A DNA stretch of 64,000 bases. Origin: Candidatus Nanopelagicus hibericus (lineage in GTDB: Bacteria > Actinomycetota > Actinomycetes > Nanopelagicales > Nanopelagicaceae). Every line of letters begins with the position of its first letter. The stretch's first letter is position 1. The translations under genes and the position numbers were made by a program. The notes beneath the pieces were generated by a model. It was not told where the DNA came from. It worked only from the letters and a program-made list of their open reading frames with translations, and ran no database searches. The DNA lies in NCBI RefSeq assembly GCF_002288005.1, contig NZ_CP016771.1, positions 1,054,001 to 1,118,000 of the forward strand, written 5' to 3'. Shown here piece by piece: positions 17,589 to 28,475 of this stretch.

Positions 17589-18704
17589 CTAGGAGTGAAG
17601 TGACTCCACACTCTCATCCCAGCCCTTAACATCCTTTGGCTTTCTAGGCCCTGGACCAACATATCTAGCAGAGGGGCGAATAATTCGCCCAGTTTTCTTT
17701 TGTTCCAAAATATGCGCAGACCAGCCAGCAGTTCTAGCTGCAGTAAACATTGATGTAAACAAGTTGGCGGGAACTTTGGCGAAATCCAAAATTATGGCTG
17801 CCCAAAACTCCACATTAGTTTCTAATACTCGATCTGGTTGGCGTGCTTTTAATTCAGCTAGCGCAGCCTTCTCAAGTGCCAATGCCACTTCATATCTTGG
17901 TGCGTTCAACTCTTTAGCGGTGCGGCGTAGTGTGCGAGCACGTGGATCCTCAGCGCGATATACCCGATGTCCAAATCCCATCAACCGCTCATGTTTATCT
18001 AAAATTGATTTAACATATTTTTCAGCATCGCCAGTTTTTTCTACCGCCTCGATCATATTAAGAACTCGAGCAGGAGCACCACCATGTAATGGTCCACTCA
18101 TCGCACCAATTGCACCTGAGATGGAAGCTGCAACATCCGCACCCGTTGATGCAATTACTCGGCCAGTAAAAGTTGATGCATTCATGCCATGTTCAGCAGC
18201 TGAAACAAAATAAGCATCTATTGCGCGCACATGCACAGGATCTGGCTCACCACGCCATCTGATCATCATCCGCTCAACTACCGTGTGTGCTTTATCAATC
18301 TCTGATTGTGGAATCGCTTGCGCAATTGTGCCGCGGGCTGATTGGGCAACATAAGACAAGACCATCACTGAAACTCTGGCCAGATTACTTCTTGCCTCTT
18401 CATCTGAAATATCAAGTAACGGTTTTAATCCCCAAGCAGGTGTAAGCATGGCAATTGCAGATTGCACATCCACTCGCACATCACCGGTGTGTACTGGAAT
18501 TAAAAATGGTTCAGCTGGAGGAAGTCCTGGATTAAACTCATCATCTACTAATAAGCCCCAGACATTTCCAAAGGTGACTCGGCCAACTAAATCTTCAATA
18601 TCAACGCCACGATACCTAAGCGCGCTACCCTCTTTGTCAGGTTCGGCAATCTTTGATTCAAAGGCAATTACACCCTCTAAGCCGGGCTTAAAATCATCTG
18701 CCAC
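17589..18704 (-). CDS. Citrate synthase
   Basis: 371 aa, the shorter actinobacterial 'citrate synthase 2' type, condensing acetyl-CoA with oxaloacetate for the TCA cycle. Catalytic histidines are visible in 'SAAEHGMNASTF' and 'MGFGHRVYR'. The usual catalytic Asp position is Glu in 'NVEFWAAI', which I believe is common in this subfamily. C-terminal 'GRIIRPSARYVGP' binds CoA/citrate. GTG start at 18704 with AGGGAG 7-8 nt upstream. It diverges from pdxH; the 88-nt spacer holds the promoters for both (TATGAT at 18726-18731 on the minus strand is a candidate -10). Confidence 0.94.
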   Translation of the reverse strand: MADDFKPGLEGVIAFESKIAEPDKEGSALRYRGVDIEDLVGRVTFGNVWGLLVDDEFNPGLPPAEPFLIPVHTGDVRVDVQSAIAMLTPAWGLKPLLDISDEEARSNLARVSVMVLSYVAQSARGTIAQAIPQSEIDKAHTVVERMMIRWRGEPDPVHVRAIDAYFVSAAEHGMNASTFTGRVIASTGADVAASISGAIGAMSGPLHGGAPARVLNMIEAVEKTGDAEKYVKSILDKHERLMGFGHRVYRAEDPRARTLRRTAKELNAPRYEVALALEKAALAELKARQPDRVLETNVEFWAAIILDFAKVPANLFTSMFTAARTAGWSAHILEQKKTGRIIRPSARYVGPGPRKPKDVKGWDESVESLHS

Positions 18705-18792
18705 AAAATCTCCCTTAGCGTGCTACGGATCATATTGTGCTACCTACTCGGCAATGCTACAAATCAGATCGAAAGTGAGGTTGGATAGAACT

Positions 18793-19446
18793 ATGAGTAG
18801 CAGAGAAGATATCGCAGCAATGCGCAGGCAGTACGGTGAGATCGGATTAATAGAGAGTGAAATGCCAGCAAACCCCTTCTCACTCTTTGATACCTGGCTA
18901 AAACAGGCAGCTGAGAACGAAATTATTGTGGAGCCCAACGCCATGGTCTTATCAACCATTGCAGATGATTCACCAACTAGTAGAACTGTGCTACTAAAAG
19001 ATTTAACTCAGAGTGGCTTTACATTCTTTTCTAATTACGGCTCCAATAAGGCAAAGCAAATTGATGAGAACAAAAATGTCTCACTCTTATTTCCATGGTA
19101 TCCAATGGAGCGGCAGGTCATAGTTTTAGGAAGTGCCAAAAAAATAAGCCGCAGCGACTCTGAAAAATACTTTGCTTCCCGGCCACGTGGCTCTCAAATC
19201 GGTGCGTGGGCGAGTGAACAATCTATGGAGTTAAGTTCAAGAGCTGAGTTAGAAAAAAAGTTTAAGGAGTTTGAGAGTAAGTGGCCAGAGGGTTCGCAGA
19301 TTCCGACACCGCAAGGTTGGGGCGGCTATGTGGTGGATCCAATATCAATTGAATTCTGGCAGGGGCGGTACTCAAGGCTGCATGATCGAATTCGATATAT
19401 CAGGGGGAAAGATAATAATTGGCAGATCAAACGACTCAACCCCTAA
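18793..19446 (+). CDS. pdxH: Pyridoxamine 5'-phosphate oxidase
   Basis: 217 aa FMN enzyme that oxidises PNP/PMP to the cofactor PLP. Seen: 'SRTVLLKDLTQSGFTFFSNY', the substrate/FMN region, 'PWYPMERQV', 'SRPRGSQIGAWAS', and C-terminal 'WQGRYSRLHDRIRY', the signature. The ATG at 18793 gives the normal length; the frame is open farther upstream, but that part overlaps citrate synthase and has no homology. The downstream neighbour serC is itself PLP-dependent and starts 10 nt later. Confidence 0.95.
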   Translation: MSSREDIAAMRRQYGEIGLIESEMPANPFSLFDTWLKQAAENEIIVEPNAMVLSTIADDSPTSRTVLLKDLTQSGFTFFSNYGSNKAKQIDENKNVSLLFPWYPMERQVIVLGSAKKISRSDSEKYFASRPRGSQIGAWASEQSMELSSRAELEKKFKEFESKWPEGSQIPTPQGWGGYVVDPISIEFWQGRYSRLHDRIRYIRGKDNNWQIKRLNP

Positions 19447-20576
<1,130 letters not shown>

Positions 20577-20577
<1 letters not shown>

Positions 20578-20657
20578 TGAGCGCAAAGTTTCGTAGAGCG
20601 GTAACTATTGCAATCTTGTTTGGCATGGTTACTATGGTTTTAATCAGCGGCCTGTAG
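20577..20657 (+). CDS. Tiny membrane protein (26 aa)
   Basis: ATG at 20577 overlaps the serC TGA by one base (an in-frame ATG at 20574 is also possible). The product is a basic N-terminus (MSAKFRRA) followed by a single hydrophobic helix (about 17 residues) to the end. Small one-helix peptides after serC occur in other actinobacteria; I cannot name a family. It probably sits in the cytoplasmic membrane. Tight coupling to serC and the DUF2530 gene right after it support expression. Confidence 0.5.
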
Positions 20658-20672
20658 GGGTATTATCAAGAT

Positions 20673-20849
20673 ATGAAAGAGGCGATATTTGTAATTGCCA
20701 TGGGCATCGTGCTTTGGATAATCGCACTTGTGTTTGCCATCGTTATGAATGCCAGCTCCACTGTTTTGTGGATCTGTTTGATTGGGGCATTACTAGGAGT
20801 TGTCGGACTTCGCTACACAATCAGACGTGGTCGAAAAGGCACGCTTTAA
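20673..20849 (+). CDS. DUF2530-like membrane protein (58 aa)
   Basis: 58 aa with two membrane helices (about 3-24 and 29-47) and a basic tail 'RYTIRRGRKG', the plan of DUF2530 proteins, which in actinobacteria lie beside serC and the cold-shock/DUF3027 genes, as here. Function unknown. TATTAT ends 6 nt before the ATG, the leaderless pattern. Its TAA overlaps the TAA of the convergent cold-shock gene by 4 nt. Confidence 0.75.
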   Translation: MKEAIFVIAMGIVLWIIALVFAIVMNASSTVLWICLIGALLGVVGLRYTIRRGRKGTL

Positions 20850-21229
20850 TTTCCATCTACTTGTGAGGCAATACCTCGTAAGACCTTTGCTAAGCGCTCT
20901 GCATCTGCTGAGGTTGCACGCCCGCTACGAAGTGAGTTGCTATAGCGATCTAAAATTTTAATCGTATCCTCAATCATTGCTGCTAAATCATCATTTTTGC
21001 CGCGTGAGCCGGTTGACATAGTTGGTGGCGCCTCAACAATTGAAACTGATAGTGCTTGTGGTCCACGTCTGCCATCTGCAATAGAAAACTCTAACTTTGT
21101 GCCAGGTTTAACCGTTGCAACTCCTTCAGGCAATGCTGCAGCTGCAAGATAAACATCTTCACCCTCATCATTGGAAATAAAACCAAAACCCTTTTCCAAA
21201 CTAAACCATTTAACACGACCGCTAGGCAT
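20846..21229 (-). CDS. Cold-shock-domain protein with C-terminal extension
   Basis: 127 aa. Residues 1-65 are an OB-fold cold-shock domain: 'GRVKWFSLEKGFGFISNDEG' carries RNP1, while the RNP2 site reads DVYLAAAAL rather than DVFVHFSAI. Residues 70-127 are a helical extension found in actinobacterial CspB-type proteins of this length. It binds single-stranded RNA/DNA and should act as an RNA chaperone. GAAGGGAG lies 6 nt before the ATG. Confidence 0.9.
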   Translation of the reverse strand: MPSGRVKWFSLEKGFGFISNDEGEDVYLAAAALPEGVATVKPGTKLEFSIADGRRGPQALSVSIVEAPPTMSTGSRGKNDDLAAMIEDTIKILDRYSNSLRSGRATSADAERLAKVLRGIASQVDGN

Positions 21230-21323
21230 TGGTATCTCCCTTCAAAATTTAGTGTTCGTTTAGGCCATCTACCTCATGGACAGATGCTTAGTTTAACCCA
21301 CTTAAGAAGGTGGGCGTTAGTGG

Positions 21324-22199
21324 TTATTCAGCCTTAATTAGCGCCTCTGAGTGTGCGCCACAGCCATGATCAAAGGACACCACCCGAGCATCCTCAGGTG
21401 AAATGGCATTAGAACAAACACCAAACGCCCCGCGAAGTGAGCCGGCAATTGGAATAAAAAATCCACAAGAGGAGCATGGTTTTGGCGCAGCTTTTGCAAT
21501 TGCAGCGCGTGGTCCACGATCACCTTCATACCATCGCTTACTTGCAGCATCACGGCCAACTACTGATAGCACTCGCGCTCTACCTAAACCAAACTCAAAT
21601 AATTGTGAAACCTCTAGCTCTTCATCCTCTGGCAACATTGCATACGCTGGGGTTAATCGCTCATCATCTGGAGCAGTTGGCACAATATCGCCAACACCAA
21701 TATCACCTGGCTGAATTCTTTGTGAGTATGGCACCCAATCTGGTGCTAACAATGCTTTTGTACCTGGCAATAAAACTACATCACAGATTGTGGCAGCACT
21801 CTCCTCGTCAACCTTTGCAGCGGTGACCGCCCACAGCCAGCCGTTGTATCCTGGCAATTTTGCATGAAACAAATAAGTAGCAACTCTTTCTTCATCAGAA
21901 TCAATTGAATACAACTCACCGACATACTCGCTCTTGCCAGAATCTTCAATCGCAGCTTGTTTGGCAAGTGATAAAACTCCAAAAAGATCAGTTTTGTTTA
22001 CCTCAACCTCAATTTTTGCTGGGTAGGTTTTTTTTGGTGCAATGTAAGGTTTTCTTACAATGGCAGGAGCAGCTGGTGCTTCAATTTTAGGTTTGGCAAT
22101 TGCTTCTAAGATCGCCTCATCAACTGGTGCTTCTGGCTCTGCCACCAATGAGCTCGCGCTTTTACGCAGCTTCTTAAATAATGATTTTTTCTTTGCCAT
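21324..22199 (-). CDS. DUF3027 family protein
   Basis: 291 aa. N-terminal basic/Ala-Pro-rich tail (about 1-60), then the DUF3027 domain with 'LPGYNGWLWAVTAAKVDEES', 'LLPGTKALLAPDWVPY', 'PGDIGVGDIVPT' and a C-terminal zinc-ribbon-like set (CSSC at about 248, later C and C-x-H). The family is restricted to actinobacteria and its role is unknown; it habitually neighbours the cold-shock gene. TACAAT ends 6 nt before the ATG, so it is leaderless. Confidence 0.88.
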   Translation of the reverse strand: MAKKKSLFKKLRKSASSLVAEPEAPVDEAILEAIAKPKIEAPAAPAIVRKPYIAPKKTYPAKIEVEVNKTDLFGVLSLAKQAAIEDSGKSEYVGELYSIDSDEERVATYLFHAKLPGYNGWLWAVTAAKVDEESAATICDVVLLPGTKALLAPDWVPYSQRIQPGDIGVGDIVPTAPDDERLTPAYAMLPEDEELEVSQLFEFGLGRARVLSVVGRDAASKRWYEGDRGPRAAIAKAAPKPCSSCGFFIPIAGSLRGAFGVCSNAISPEDARVVSFDHGCGAHSEALIKAE

Positions 22200-22231
22200 C
22201 TCTAAATTGTATTCTGTAAATGATTAAAATG

Positions 22232-22263
22232 AAAAAGCCCCCACTTTTAAGCGGGGGCTTTTT
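22232..22263 (-). terminator. Rho-independent terminator after groL
   Basis: AAAAAGCCCCC (22232-22242) and GGGGGCTTTTT (22253-22263) form an 11-bp stem with a 10-nt loop and T/A runs on both sides. It lies 18 nt past the groL stop and ends that transcript before the DUF3027 gene; its symmetry would allow function both ways. Confidence 0.9.
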
Positions 22264-22280
22264 CTATATTTTCTAATCTC

Positions 22281-23930
<1,650 letters not shown>

Positions 23931-23950
23931 TTAAGGACTACCAGGTGTTT

Positions 23951-23977
23951 TTATCACTCACACCCTTTGAGTGCTAA
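23951..23977. promoter_or_regulatory. CIRCE operator (HrcA site)
   Basis: TTATCACTC-N9-GAGTGCTAA on the plus strand; the consensus is TTAGCACTC-N9-GAGTGCTAA, so there is one mismatch in one arm. It lies just downstream of the predicted groL -10 box and before the ribosome site, where HrcA would block transcription. Confidence 0.9.
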
Positions 23978-23982
23978 GGCCA

Positions 23983-24012
23983 AATCTAGAGGATTTATTC
24001 CAGATGCGCCAA
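23983..24012 (-). promoter_or_regulatory. Predicted groL promoter
   Basis: Minus strand TTGGCG (24012-24007), 18-nt spacer, TAGATT (23988-23983). The start of transcription would fall at the edge of the CIRCE element, which fits repression by HrcA. Confidence 0.55.
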
Positions 24013-24021
24013 ATGAGGTGA

Positions 24022-24049
24022 GGGCGGATGCGGGCGGATAAGGGCGGAT
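24022..24049. repeat. Three 8-bp direct repeats phased at 10 bp
   Basis: GGGCGGAT occurs at 24022-24029, 24032-24039 and 24042-24049 (ATCCGCCC on the groL strand). The repeat period is 10 bp, one helical turn, ending 9 bp before the predicted groL -35 box. The last base overlaps the DUF3263 stop codon. It looks like a multi-site activator array; the protein is unknown. Confidence 0.7.
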
Positions 24050-24339
24050 TAAAGGTTAAAGCCCAGTTTGCTGCTGCTGCGACCTTGGGTACGGCTATCT
24101 CGAAGCCTAAGAAGCCGCTTTACCAATATTGGATCAGCCATTACCGCAGCTGGCTTATCAATTAGGTTATTTAATAATTGATAGTAGGCAGGTGGGGTTA
24201 AGTTAAACAACTCTTTAATTGAACTTTCCTTCGCCCCTGCATGGCGCCACCAGGTGCGTTCAAAATCCAACATTTTTATCTCAAACTCAGATAGCCCAGA
24301 TGATGCTGGGTCATTAAGCGGAGCGAGATTTTCAACCAT
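24049..24339 (-). CDS. DUF3263 family protein
   Basis: 96 aa, complete. It has the DUF3263 pattern: 'LSEFEIKMLDFERTWWRHAG', 'KESSIKELFNLTPPAYYQLL' and 'ADPILVKRLLRLRDSR'. The helical make-up with a C-terminal basic stretch suggests a small DNA-binding (helix-turn-helix) protein, but this is inference; the family is actinobacterial and uncharacterised. TAAGAT ends 6 nt before the ATG (leaderless). Confidence 0.88.
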   Translation of the reverse strand: MVENLAPLNDPASSGLSEFEIKMLDFERTWWRHAGAKESSIKELFNLTPPAYYQLLNNLIDKPAAVMADPILVKRLLRLRDSRTQGRSSSKLGFNL

Positions 24340-24382
24340 TGGCCTATCTTAAAAGAAAGGTGTGACAAAGAGTGGATTTAAG

Positions 24383-25735
24383 TTAGAGCGTGGCGAGAAT
24401 CTCGGCAATATCCTCTTCATTAGTCCAGGGATTAACTATCGCAAATCGCAAGATTGGTTTTCCCTTATGTGCTGATGGGGTGACAAAGCCAATTTGGTCT
24501 GCTAACAATTTATCACTCCATTTTTCATAATCATCACTACTCCATCCCACCCGTTCAAAGGCAACGATAGAGAGAATCGGCTCCATTAATAACTTTAGAT
24601 TTGGATGATTGCGTACCTGTTCCGCTGCATTTTTAGCAACCTCCATAGTTCGCTCCATTGCTTTTGCATACTCAGCGGTGCCGTGGGCGGCGAGTGAAAA
24701 CCAAAATGGTAATCCTCGAGCTCGCCTAGTTAAATGAATTGCATAATCAGATGGATTCCACTCATCATCCTCTTCCAAAGTTTCAAGATAAGCGGCTTTT
24801 TGTAGATGTGCTTTCTTTGCAAGCTTTGGATTTCTATAAATCAAGGCACAAGCATCAAAAGGGGCGAACAACCATTTGTGTGGATCAACAATTAATGAAT
24901 CAGATAGCTCCACACCATCAAATAATGGACGCACCGATGGGGCACAAAGTGCGGCCAAGCCATATGCACCATCAACATGAAACCAGATTCCGCGCTCTTT
25001 GGCGCAAGCTGAAATACTTTTTAAGTTATCAATTATTCCTAGATTTGTTGTACCGGCGGTTGCGACAATTGCAAATATTTGATGGCCAGGATTTTCTTGA
25101 TGGTATTTATCAATCGCAGTTGCGCAGGTCTCACCTTGCAGCGCGCCATCTTTATCTGGCTTAATTAACAAAATACCAACATCCATAACCTCGGCAGCGG
25201 ATTTGATTGATGCATGCGAATCCGCACTTGCAGCAATTACCCACCTAGTGACATCTTTTCGTTTACCTCTAAAGGTGTTTCTGGCGGTTACTAAGGCAGA
25301 TAAATTTCCAATGGTGCCACCTTGCACAAATACCCCACCTGAAGTGCTTGGCATGCCAGCTAAATCTGAGATCCACTTAAGTGCTTGATTTTCGGCAAAG
25401 ACAGCTCCCGCTCCCTCAAGCCATGAGCCGCCGTAGAGTGCTGAGGCACCAACTACTAAATCAAATAAGTTTGCATACTCACTGGGTGCAGATGGAATAA
25501 ATGCTAGATACCGTGGATGATCAGTTGAGATACAGGCTGTTGCTAATACATCTTTAAATAATTTGAGAGTTTCATGCCCACCTAATCCCTTTTCGGTGAT
25601 GGTATTTCCAGCTAATTCGTACAACTCCTGCGCACTTTTTGGGCCATCAAGAGGTGGATCTTTGCGCAAGCGAATCAGTGAGTACTCAAGTACCTCTTTG
25701 GCTAGCTCCTCAACCTCAGCTGTGAACTGGTGCAT
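24383..25735 (-). CDS. PLP-dependent amino-acid decarboxylase (group II)
   Basis: 450 aa fold-type I enzyme of the DOPA/aromatic amino acid, glutamate or diaminobutyrate decarboxylase family. The PLP lysine is in 'VDPHKWLFAPFDACAL'; 'TAGTTNLGIIDNL' and 'WFHVDGAYGLAAL' are the other cofactor motifs. Substrate unknown; monoamine or diamine production are both possible. The start overlaps the end of the upstream NmrA/DUF2867 gene by 20 nt, so the two are probably one operon. Confidence 0.88.
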   Translation of the reverse strand: MHQFTAEVEELAKEVLEYSLIRLRKDPPLDGPKSAQELYELAGNTITEKGLGGHETLKLFKDVLATACISTDHPRYLAFIPSAPSEYANLFDLVVGASALYGGSWLEGAGAVFAENQALKWISDLAGMPSTSGGVFVQGGTIGNLSALVTARNTFRGKRKDVTRWVIAASADSHASIKSAAEVMDVGILLIKPDKDGALQGETCATAIDKYHQENPGHQIFAIVATAGTTNLGIIDNLKSISACAKERGIWFHVDGAYGLAALCAPSVRPLFDGVELSDSLIVDPHKWLFAPFDACALIYRNPKLAKKAHLQKAAYLETLEEDDEWNPSDYAIHLTRRARGLPFWFSLAAHGTAEYAKAMERTMEVAKNAAEQVRNHPNLKLLMEPILSIVAFERVGWSSDDYEKWSDKLLADQIGFVTPSAHKGKPILRFAIVNPWTNEEDIAEILATL

Positions 25736-27218
25736 TTGCTTCCGCGTAATCTTTTCGGTTTGCGCTGCGAATTAAATTTCTAATCATGGTTGGAAAAACC
25801 AAGATGTGAAATGGTGCTACTGCCCACCAATAAAGTCGGCCAATTAAGCCAAGTGGGGCGTAGGAGGCCTCTTGGGTCACCTGGCTTTTACCATTAGGTA
25901 GTTGCTTGATTTTAAATTCCAACCAAGCTTTGCCTGGCAAAATCATCTCAGCATAAAGCTTTAATGATTTTCCTGGCTCCATAGATTCAACCCGCCAAAA
26001 ATCTAATGACTCTCCCACTCTTAAATGAACTGGATCTCTTCTTCCCCTTCGCAGGCCAACTCCGCCAATCATCCGATCCAATAAACCCCTTAAGTACCAA
26101 AGAAAATCAGCACCGTAATATCCGTTGTCACCACCGATCTCCTCAATTGCAACCCATAAATTTTTCATAGAAGCATCAGTGATTCGCACCCGCACATCTT
26201 TAGATATTGACTCACCCGCCCAATCTGGATCACTCTGTGCCTTTTGCCATGGCGCAGTTGGAGTGGTGGCATCTGACCAACGAGTTATTACCGTGTTACT
26301 TGATACTTTATCTAATGCCAGGGAGATTGCTCGCTCTACATCAGTTAATCCTTCAGGTGGCGGTGGAATTAAGTTGTTCAGTGATTTTTTTGGATCTGCG
26401 ACTACCTCACTAATTAAAGAGCCAACTAATGGCCGCGCAAGTCCAGTTGGTACTGGAGTCACAAAGCCAATCCAAAGGCTTGAAAGCTTTGGTGTTAAGA
26501 CTGGCACTCTGATAATGATTCGCTTTCGAAGTCCAGATAATTTGGCAAACTTTTGCATCATGTCGGCATAAGTCAAAACCTCTGGCCCGCCAATATCAAA
26601 TACGCCCGAAACTGGTTTAGCTAATTCTGCGGCATGCTTTAAATACCAAAGTACATCTCTAATCGCAATTGGATGAGTTTTATTCATAACCCACTTAGGA
26701 GTGGTCATTATTGGTAATCGGTGAGTCAAATGTCGAAGCATCTCAAAGGAGGCAGAACCAGAGCCAATAATTATTCCAGCTCTAATCTCCATCACTGGAA
26801 CTGTGGTTGAGGCTAGTGATTTACCGGTATTCGCTCTGGATTGCAGATGCTTACTAGTTTTTTCATCGTTGTTAATGCCGCCTAAATAAATAATTTGTTT
26901 TACACCGCAACTCTCAGCTGCCTTGGCGAAATTGAACGCCATTTCAGATTCAATTTGATCAAAATTAGGACCTAAGTTAATAGAGTGCAAAAGATAAAAA
27001 GCGGTGTGGATCCCAGTTAATGCATTCACAGTAGATTGGTAATCCGATGCGTTTCCTACTGCAATATCAACTGCTGAAGCCCAGGTATGGCTCTGTGCTT
27101 TGTTAATATCGCGGACAAAAACCCGAACATTCATCTCATCATTAAGAAGTGATGTGACTAACCTGCCGCCAACATATCCAGAGGCACCGGTAACTAAGAT
27201 TTTGCGCTCATCCGTCAT
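25716..27218 (-). CDS. NmrA-like NAD(P)-binding protein with DUF2867 domain
   Basis: 500 aa from the ATG at 27218. Residues 1-290 are an atypical SDR/NmrA-type Rossmann domain ('ILVTGASGYVGGRLVTSLL'), related to NAD(P)H sensors and ubiquinone-complex assembly factors. The C-terminal part (about 330-490) matches DUF2867, with several Trp/Tyr-rich segments ('GGDNGYYGADFLWYLRG'). This two-part layout is known in actinobacteria; the function is unknown. A longer frame exists, but TACTGT ends 7 nt before this ATG, supporting a leaderless start here. Confidence 0.8.
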   Translation of the reverse strand: MTDERKILVTGASGYVGGRLVTSLLNDEMNVRVFVRDINKAQSHTWASAVDIAVGNASDYQSTVNALTGIHTAFYLLHSINLGPNFDQIESEMAFNFAKAAESCGVKQIIYLGGINNDEKTSKHLQSRANTGKSLASTTVPVMEIRAGIIIGSGSASFEMLRHLTHRLPIMTTPKWVMNKTHPIAIRDVLWYLKHAAELAKPVSGVFDIGGPEVLTYADMMQKFAKLSGLRKRIIIRVPVLTPKLSSLWIGFVTPVPTGLARPLVGSLISEVVADPKKSLNNLIPPPPEGLTDVERAISLALDKVSSNTVITRWSDATTPTAPWQKAQSDPDWAGESISKDVRVRITDASMKNLWVAIEEIGGDNGYYGADFLWYLRGLLDRMIGGVGLRRGRRDPVHLRVGESLDFWRVESMEPGKSLKLYAEMILPGKAWLEFKIKQLPNGKSQVTQEASYAPLGLIGRLYWWAVAPFHILVFPTMIRNLIRSANRKDYAEANAPVHS

Positions 27219-27225
27219 GGTGAAA

Positions 27226-27235
27226 ACAGTAGACT
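27226..27235. promoter_or_regulatory. Overlapping divergent -10 boxes, two leaderless starts
   Basis: Minus-strand TACTGT (27231-27226) ends 7 nt before the ATG at 27218. Plus-strand TAGACT (27230-27235) ends 6 nt before the GTG at 27242. The two boxes share bases 27230-27231, so both genes are fired from only 23 nt and RNA polymerase should not occupy both at once. Confidence 0.55.
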
Positions 27236-27241
27236 TAACCT

Positions 27242-28465
27242 GTGAATAAACCAAAGGTAGTTATTTTAGGTGGCGGGTTTGGTGGGCTTGCTGCCGCTAG
27301 AGCGCTACATAAATTGACCGATGTCACAGTTGTTGATCGCCATAACTTTCAAACCTTCCTGCCTTTGCTTTATCAGGTATCAACTGCAGGACTTGCCGCA
27401 GATCATGTGGCTTACCCCATAAGAGGAGCACTTCGTGGCACAAAGGTTAAATTTCGAATGGGTTCACCGATTGCAATTGACCATAAAAACAAAGAGGTAA
27501 AACTAGATAGCAGTGAGGTTTTAAAGTTTGATCATTTAATTGTTGCCTTAGGTTCAGTGACTGCAGATTTTGGTGTTGCTGGAGTAAGTGAGTTTGCACT
27601 GGGAATGAAAACTGTCCATGAAGCACTAACTATCAGGGCTGAGATTATGCGAAGGTTTGAAGATCTTTGCAGGTTTGAAGATGACACAAAATTTTCAATT
27701 GCAGTAGTAGGTGGTGGTCCAACCGGTGTGGAGATGGCAGGGGCGATTGCAGAGTTAATTCGTGGGCCGCTAAAACATGATATGCCAAAGGTTGCGGGCA
27801 ATATTCAGGTTTCATTAATTGAAGCAGGCCCAAGAGTCTTGCCATCATTTGCATCATCACTATCTGCTCGAACCAAGAAAGATTTAGAAAAACTGGGCGT
27901 AAAGGTATTAGTAAATGCTGCGGTAGAAAAACTTGAGCATCGAAAAATTACTTTAAAAGATGGCAGTGTGCTGCAATCTGAGATAACTATTTGGGCAGCT
28001 GGGGTAAAAGGATCTGATGCGATGTCGCAATTGGCGCTACCAGTTGCTGGTAATCGAATTGCGGTTGAGCCAACTATGCAGGTAAAAAACTACCCATATA
28101 TTTGGGCATTAGGTGATATCGCTGGTGCTATCGGTGCAGATGGCAAAGGTTTACCGATGGTTGCACCTGTTGCAATTCAACAGGGAAAATTCATAGCAAA
28201 ACAAATTGCCAGAGTTAGTGAGAATAAGCCCCTTACTAATTTCAAATATCTTGATAAGGGATCTATGGCAACAATTGGCAGAAATAAAGCGGTAGTGCAG
28301 GTACGAGGAATTAAAATTGCAGGGCCAATTGCCTGGCTTGCTTGGTTATGGCTACACCTGTTTTACCTATTAGGCGGCCGAAATAAGATTGGCACTATGG
28401 CTGATTGGACTTGGAATTACCTGACCTTTGATCGCGGCAATCGCCACATCATGGATTCAAATTAA
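27242..28465 (+). CDS. ndh: Type II NADH dehydrogenase
   Basis: 407 aa single-subunit NDH-2 that passes electrons from NADH to quinone without pumping protons. Seen: FAD motif 'VVILGGGFGGLAAARAL' at residues 5-21; NADH motif 'IAVVGGGPTGVEMAGAIAEL' near 160; 'ALGDIA' near 290; and a hydrophobic C-terminal stretch ('GPIAWLAWLWLHLFYLLGG') that anchors it to the membrane. GTG start at 27242, leaderless by the TAGACT box. The alpha/beta hydrolase gene follows at 10 nt. Confidence 0.93.
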   Translation: MNKPKVVILGGGFGGLAAARALHKLTDVTVVDRHNFQTFLPLLYQVSTAGLAADHVAYPIRGALRGTKVKFRMGSPIAIDHKNKEVKLDSSEVLKFDHLIVALGSVTADFGVAGVSEFALGMKTVHEALTIRAEIMRRFEDLCRFEDDTKFSIAVVGGGPTGVEMAGAIAELIRGPLKHDMPKVAGNIQVSLIEAGPRVLPSFASSLSARTKKDLEKLGVKVLVNAAVEKLEHRKITLKDGSVLQSEITIWAAGVKGSDAMSQLALPVAGNRIAVEPTMQVKNYPYIWALGDIAGAIGADGKGLPMVAPVAIQQGKFIAKQIARVSENKPLTNFKYLDKGSMATIGRNKAVVQVRGIKIAGPIAWLAWLWLHLFYLLGGRNKIGTMADWTWNYLTFDRGNRHIMDSN

Positions 28466-28475
28466 GTTTTAAACT

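Noticed and set aside
18448-18792. N-terminal extension of pdxH
   Set aside because: It overlaps the citrate synthase gene, has no PdxH homology, and the ATG at 18793 gives standard length.
22232-22263. Regulatory palindrome rather than terminator
   Set aside because: G+C stem flanked by T/A runs directly after groL fits a terminator better than an operator.
24001-24049. CRISPR-like array
   Set aside because: Repeat units are 8 bp with 2-bp spacers, far too short; they fit phased binding sites.
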